8,738 nucleotides of DNA from CAYVAR01 sp964449675. GTDB lineage: Bacteria; Patescibacteriota; Microgenomatia; UBA10105; UBA927. Shown here one piece after another: positions 7,552 to 8,738 of this stretch. Every line of letters starts with the position of its first letter. Position 1 is the first letter of the stretch. The stretch is from positions 1-8,738 of the forward strand of contig CAYVAR010000038.1 of NCBI GenBank assembly GCA_964449675.1, written 5' to 3'. Position numbers and translations under genes: made by a program. The notes below the pieces were generated by a model, which was not told the DNA's origin, ran no database searches, and worked only from the letters and a program-made list of their open reading frames with translations.

Positions 7552-7587
7552 TTCTATAAGTCTTATAAGACTTATAAGACCTATATG
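7552..7587 (+). repeat. Four-unit 9-base tandem repeat running into the ftsZ start
   Basis: The gap between ftsA and ftsZ is made almost wholly of a 9-base period: TTCTATAAG (7552-7560), TCTTATAAG (7561-7569), ACTTATAAG (7570-7578) and the decayed unit ACCTATATG (7579-7587), whose last three bases are the ftsZ start codon. The two middle units differ at one base. Because the period is a multiple of three and no unit contains a stop, the array keeps the ftsZ frame open (it would read FYK SYK TYK TYM). TATAAG resembles a -10 element, but no properly spaced -35 is seen; TTGACC at 7522-7527 is too far from 7555. Confidence 0.85.
7560..7580 (+). promoter_or_regulatory. Perfect inverted repeat before ftsZ (operator or hairpin candidate)
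   Basis: Left arm GTCTTATAAG (7560-7569), single centre base A (7570) and right arm CTTATAAGAC (7571-7580) are exact reverse complements. As RNA this could fold into a 9-pair stem (7560-7568 with 7572-7580) closed by the triloop GAC, ending four bases before the ftsZ ATG. As DNA it is a symmetric site such as a dimeric repressor would bind. It is not a terminator: the stem is AT-rich and no U-tract follows. Function is unknown; control of ftsZ translation or transcription is an inference from position. Confidence 0.55.
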
Positions 7588-8738
7588 CTCATAAAGCCTG
7601 AAATTGCCCGTTTTGCAAAGATAAAAGTGATCGGTATCGGAGGAGGCGGCTGCAATGCCATAAACTCCATGATGAATATAAATCAGATAAGTGGCGTTGA
7701 CTTTCTGGGGGTCAATACCGATGCCCAAGCGCTCCTTCTTTGCCAATCCCAAACGAAAATTCAAATAGGAGAAAACTTGACGCGCGGACTAGGAGCTGGT
7801 GGCAGTTCTGATATCGGTCGTCAGGCTGCTGAGGAATCGAAAGAAAAATTGAAAGAGTATCTTCGCGATACGGATATGGTATTTTTAACCTGCGGAGAAG
7901 GTGGTGGAACTGGGACGGGGGCAACACCAATTATTGCTGATTTAGCAAAGGAACTCGGCAGCCTCACGGTTGCCGTCGTTACAAAACCCTTTCACTTTGA
8001 AGGCACAAGACGCATGGTGACTGCTGAGGAAGGAATACTAAATTTGAAAGATAAAGTTGATACGCTTATCGTTATCCCAAATCAGCGACTCCTTGATGTG
8101 ATTGATAAAAAAATGACGCTTCTTGATGCGTTTCGGGTGACTGATTCGGTACTCGGACAGGGAGTGCAGGGAATTTCTGATCTTATTACCATGCCGGGGC
8201 TTATCAATGTCGACTTTGCGGATGTACGTACTATCATGACGAGCGCTGGATCGTCGCTTATGGGTATCGGAACGGGAGTGGGAGAAAATCGGGCTTCAAC
8301 AGCAGCTCGAACCGCGATAGCATCACCGCTTCTTGAGCTTTCCATAGAAGGAGCAAAAGGTGTGCTCTTTAATATTACCGGGGGAGCTGATTTAACCATG
8401 GCTGAGGTGGACGAAGCGGCCAAACAAATTGCGGGAGCAGTTGATCCTGATGCAAATATCATATTTGGCGCAACCATAGATGAACAGTTAGTGGATCAGG
8501 TAAAAATTACCGTCATTGCGACTGGCTTTGATGAAACAAAAAGAAGACTTAGGGAACTATCCGGTAGGACAATGGAGCGCGGTGGGAGATTCCAATCACA
8601 ACAAGCGCAACAGTTTTTCACTAAACCCGTGACAAGTTCTCAACCGGCAAGCGTCCAGCCTCAACCGCAGCCAACGTTCCCGACACCCGCAGACGACGTC
8701 CCACCCGAAGAAGACGAATTCGACATCCCCGCGTTTTT
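7585..8738 (+). CDS. ftsZ: Cell division protein FtsZ (3' end cut by the window edge)
   Basis: Tubulin-like GTPase that polymerises into the Z ring and recruits the divisome. The frame encodes 384 complete codons before the edge. GTP-binding motifs are IGIGGGGCNAI (16-26), the tubulin signature CGEGGGTGTGATP (103-115) and the catalytic T7 loop NVDFADVR with N208, D210 and D213. Then come MGIGTGVGENRA and a polar, Pro/Gln-rich linker from about residue 325. The last residues EEDEFDIPAF match the conserved C-terminal peptide (DxxDIPxFLR) that binds FtsA, so only a few codons and the stop are missing. The glutamate at 105 replaces the methionine usual in AGMGGGTGTG. ATG 7585 is the only possible start: no ATG, GTG or TTG occurs in frame between the upstream in-frame stop at 7528 and 7585. 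There is no Shine-Dalgarno sequence; the start is preceded by the repeat and inverted repeat. Confidence 0.97.
   Translation, partial: MLIKPEIARFAKIKVIGIGGGGCNAINSMMNINQISGVDFLGVNTDAQALLLCQSQTKIQIGENLTRGLGAGGSSDIGRQAAEESKEKLKEYLRDTDMVFLTCGEGGGTGTGATPIIADLAKELGSLTVAVVTKPFHFEGTRRMVTAEEGILNLKDKVDTLIVIPNQRLLDVIDKKMTLLDAFRVTDSVLGQGVQGISDLITMPGLINVDFADVRTIMTSAGSSLMGIGTGVGENRASTAARTAIASPLLELSIEGAKGVLFNITGGADLTMAEVDEAAKQIAGAVDPDANIIFGATIDEQLVDQVKITVIATGFDETKRRLRELSGRTMERGGRFQSQQAQQFFTKPVTSSQPASVQPQPQPTFPTPADDVPPEEDEFDIPAF

Noticed and set aside
7560..7580. Intrinsic terminator between ftsA and ftsZ
   Set aside because: The stem is AT-rich and is followed by CTATATG rather than a T-run, and stopping transcription before ftsZ would be unexpected.
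8082..8477. Minus-strand open frame (131 codons) opposite ftsZ
   Set aside because: It is inside the conserved GTPase and C-terminal domains of FtsZ and shows no recognisable domain; a shadow frame.
1..8738. A wholly novel gene system, defence island or mobile element
   Set aside because: Every long plus-strand frame is a recognisable cell wall or division gene in near-classical order; no transposase, integrase, direct-repeat boundary, tRNA or CRISPR repeat is visible.

Overview
The window is a compact, single-strand stretch of a bacterial division and cell wall (dcw) cluster. In order on the plus strand it holds the last codons of an unidentified membrane protein, mraY, murI, murD, ftsW, murG, ftsQ/divIB, ftsA, and ftsZ, which is cut by the right edge just before its natural end. 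No gap between genes exceeds about 35 bases and several genes overlap. There is no gene-free stretch over 300 bases, and I see no RNA gene, mobile element, CRISPR array or intrinsic terminator. All genes are probably on one transcript whose promoter lies left of the window.

Organism: base composition is moderately AT-rich (about 40% GC by eye), genes are tightly packed, start sites almost never have a Shine-Dalgarno sequence, and several enzymes carry divergent signature motifs. These are a shortened glycine loop in MurG, an HLW in place of HHH in MraY, and GTKGKGTT and NDSFST motifs in MurD. Together they point to a Candidate Phyla Radiation (Patescibacteria) genome, most likely Microgenomates-like; this is an inference from motif memory, not from a search. 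UGA serves as a stop (upstream partial gene, murG), which argues against the Gracilibacteria/SR1 code in which UGA is glycine.

How the genes work together: MurI makes D-glutamate and MurD adds it to UDP-MurNAc-L-Ala. MraY transfers the finished UDP-MurNAc-pentapeptide to undecaprenyl phosphate to give lipid I, and MurG adds GlcNAc to give lipid II. FtsW polymerises lipid II at the septum. FtsQ, FtsA and FtsZ form the divisome scaffold: FtsA tethers FtsZ filaments to the membrane and FtsQ links cytoplasmic and external parts. The order matches the classical dcw order, except that murI sits between mraY and murD, and murC, murB and ddl are missing between murG and ftsQ.

The most unusual piece of DNA is the ftsA-ftsZ gap. 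It carries a 9-base tandem repeat that contains a perfect inverted repeat (10-base arms, 1-base centre), runs straight into the ftsZ ATG and stays in the ftsZ frame. No wholly new gene system is visible; the interest lies in this element and in the active-site motif departures.
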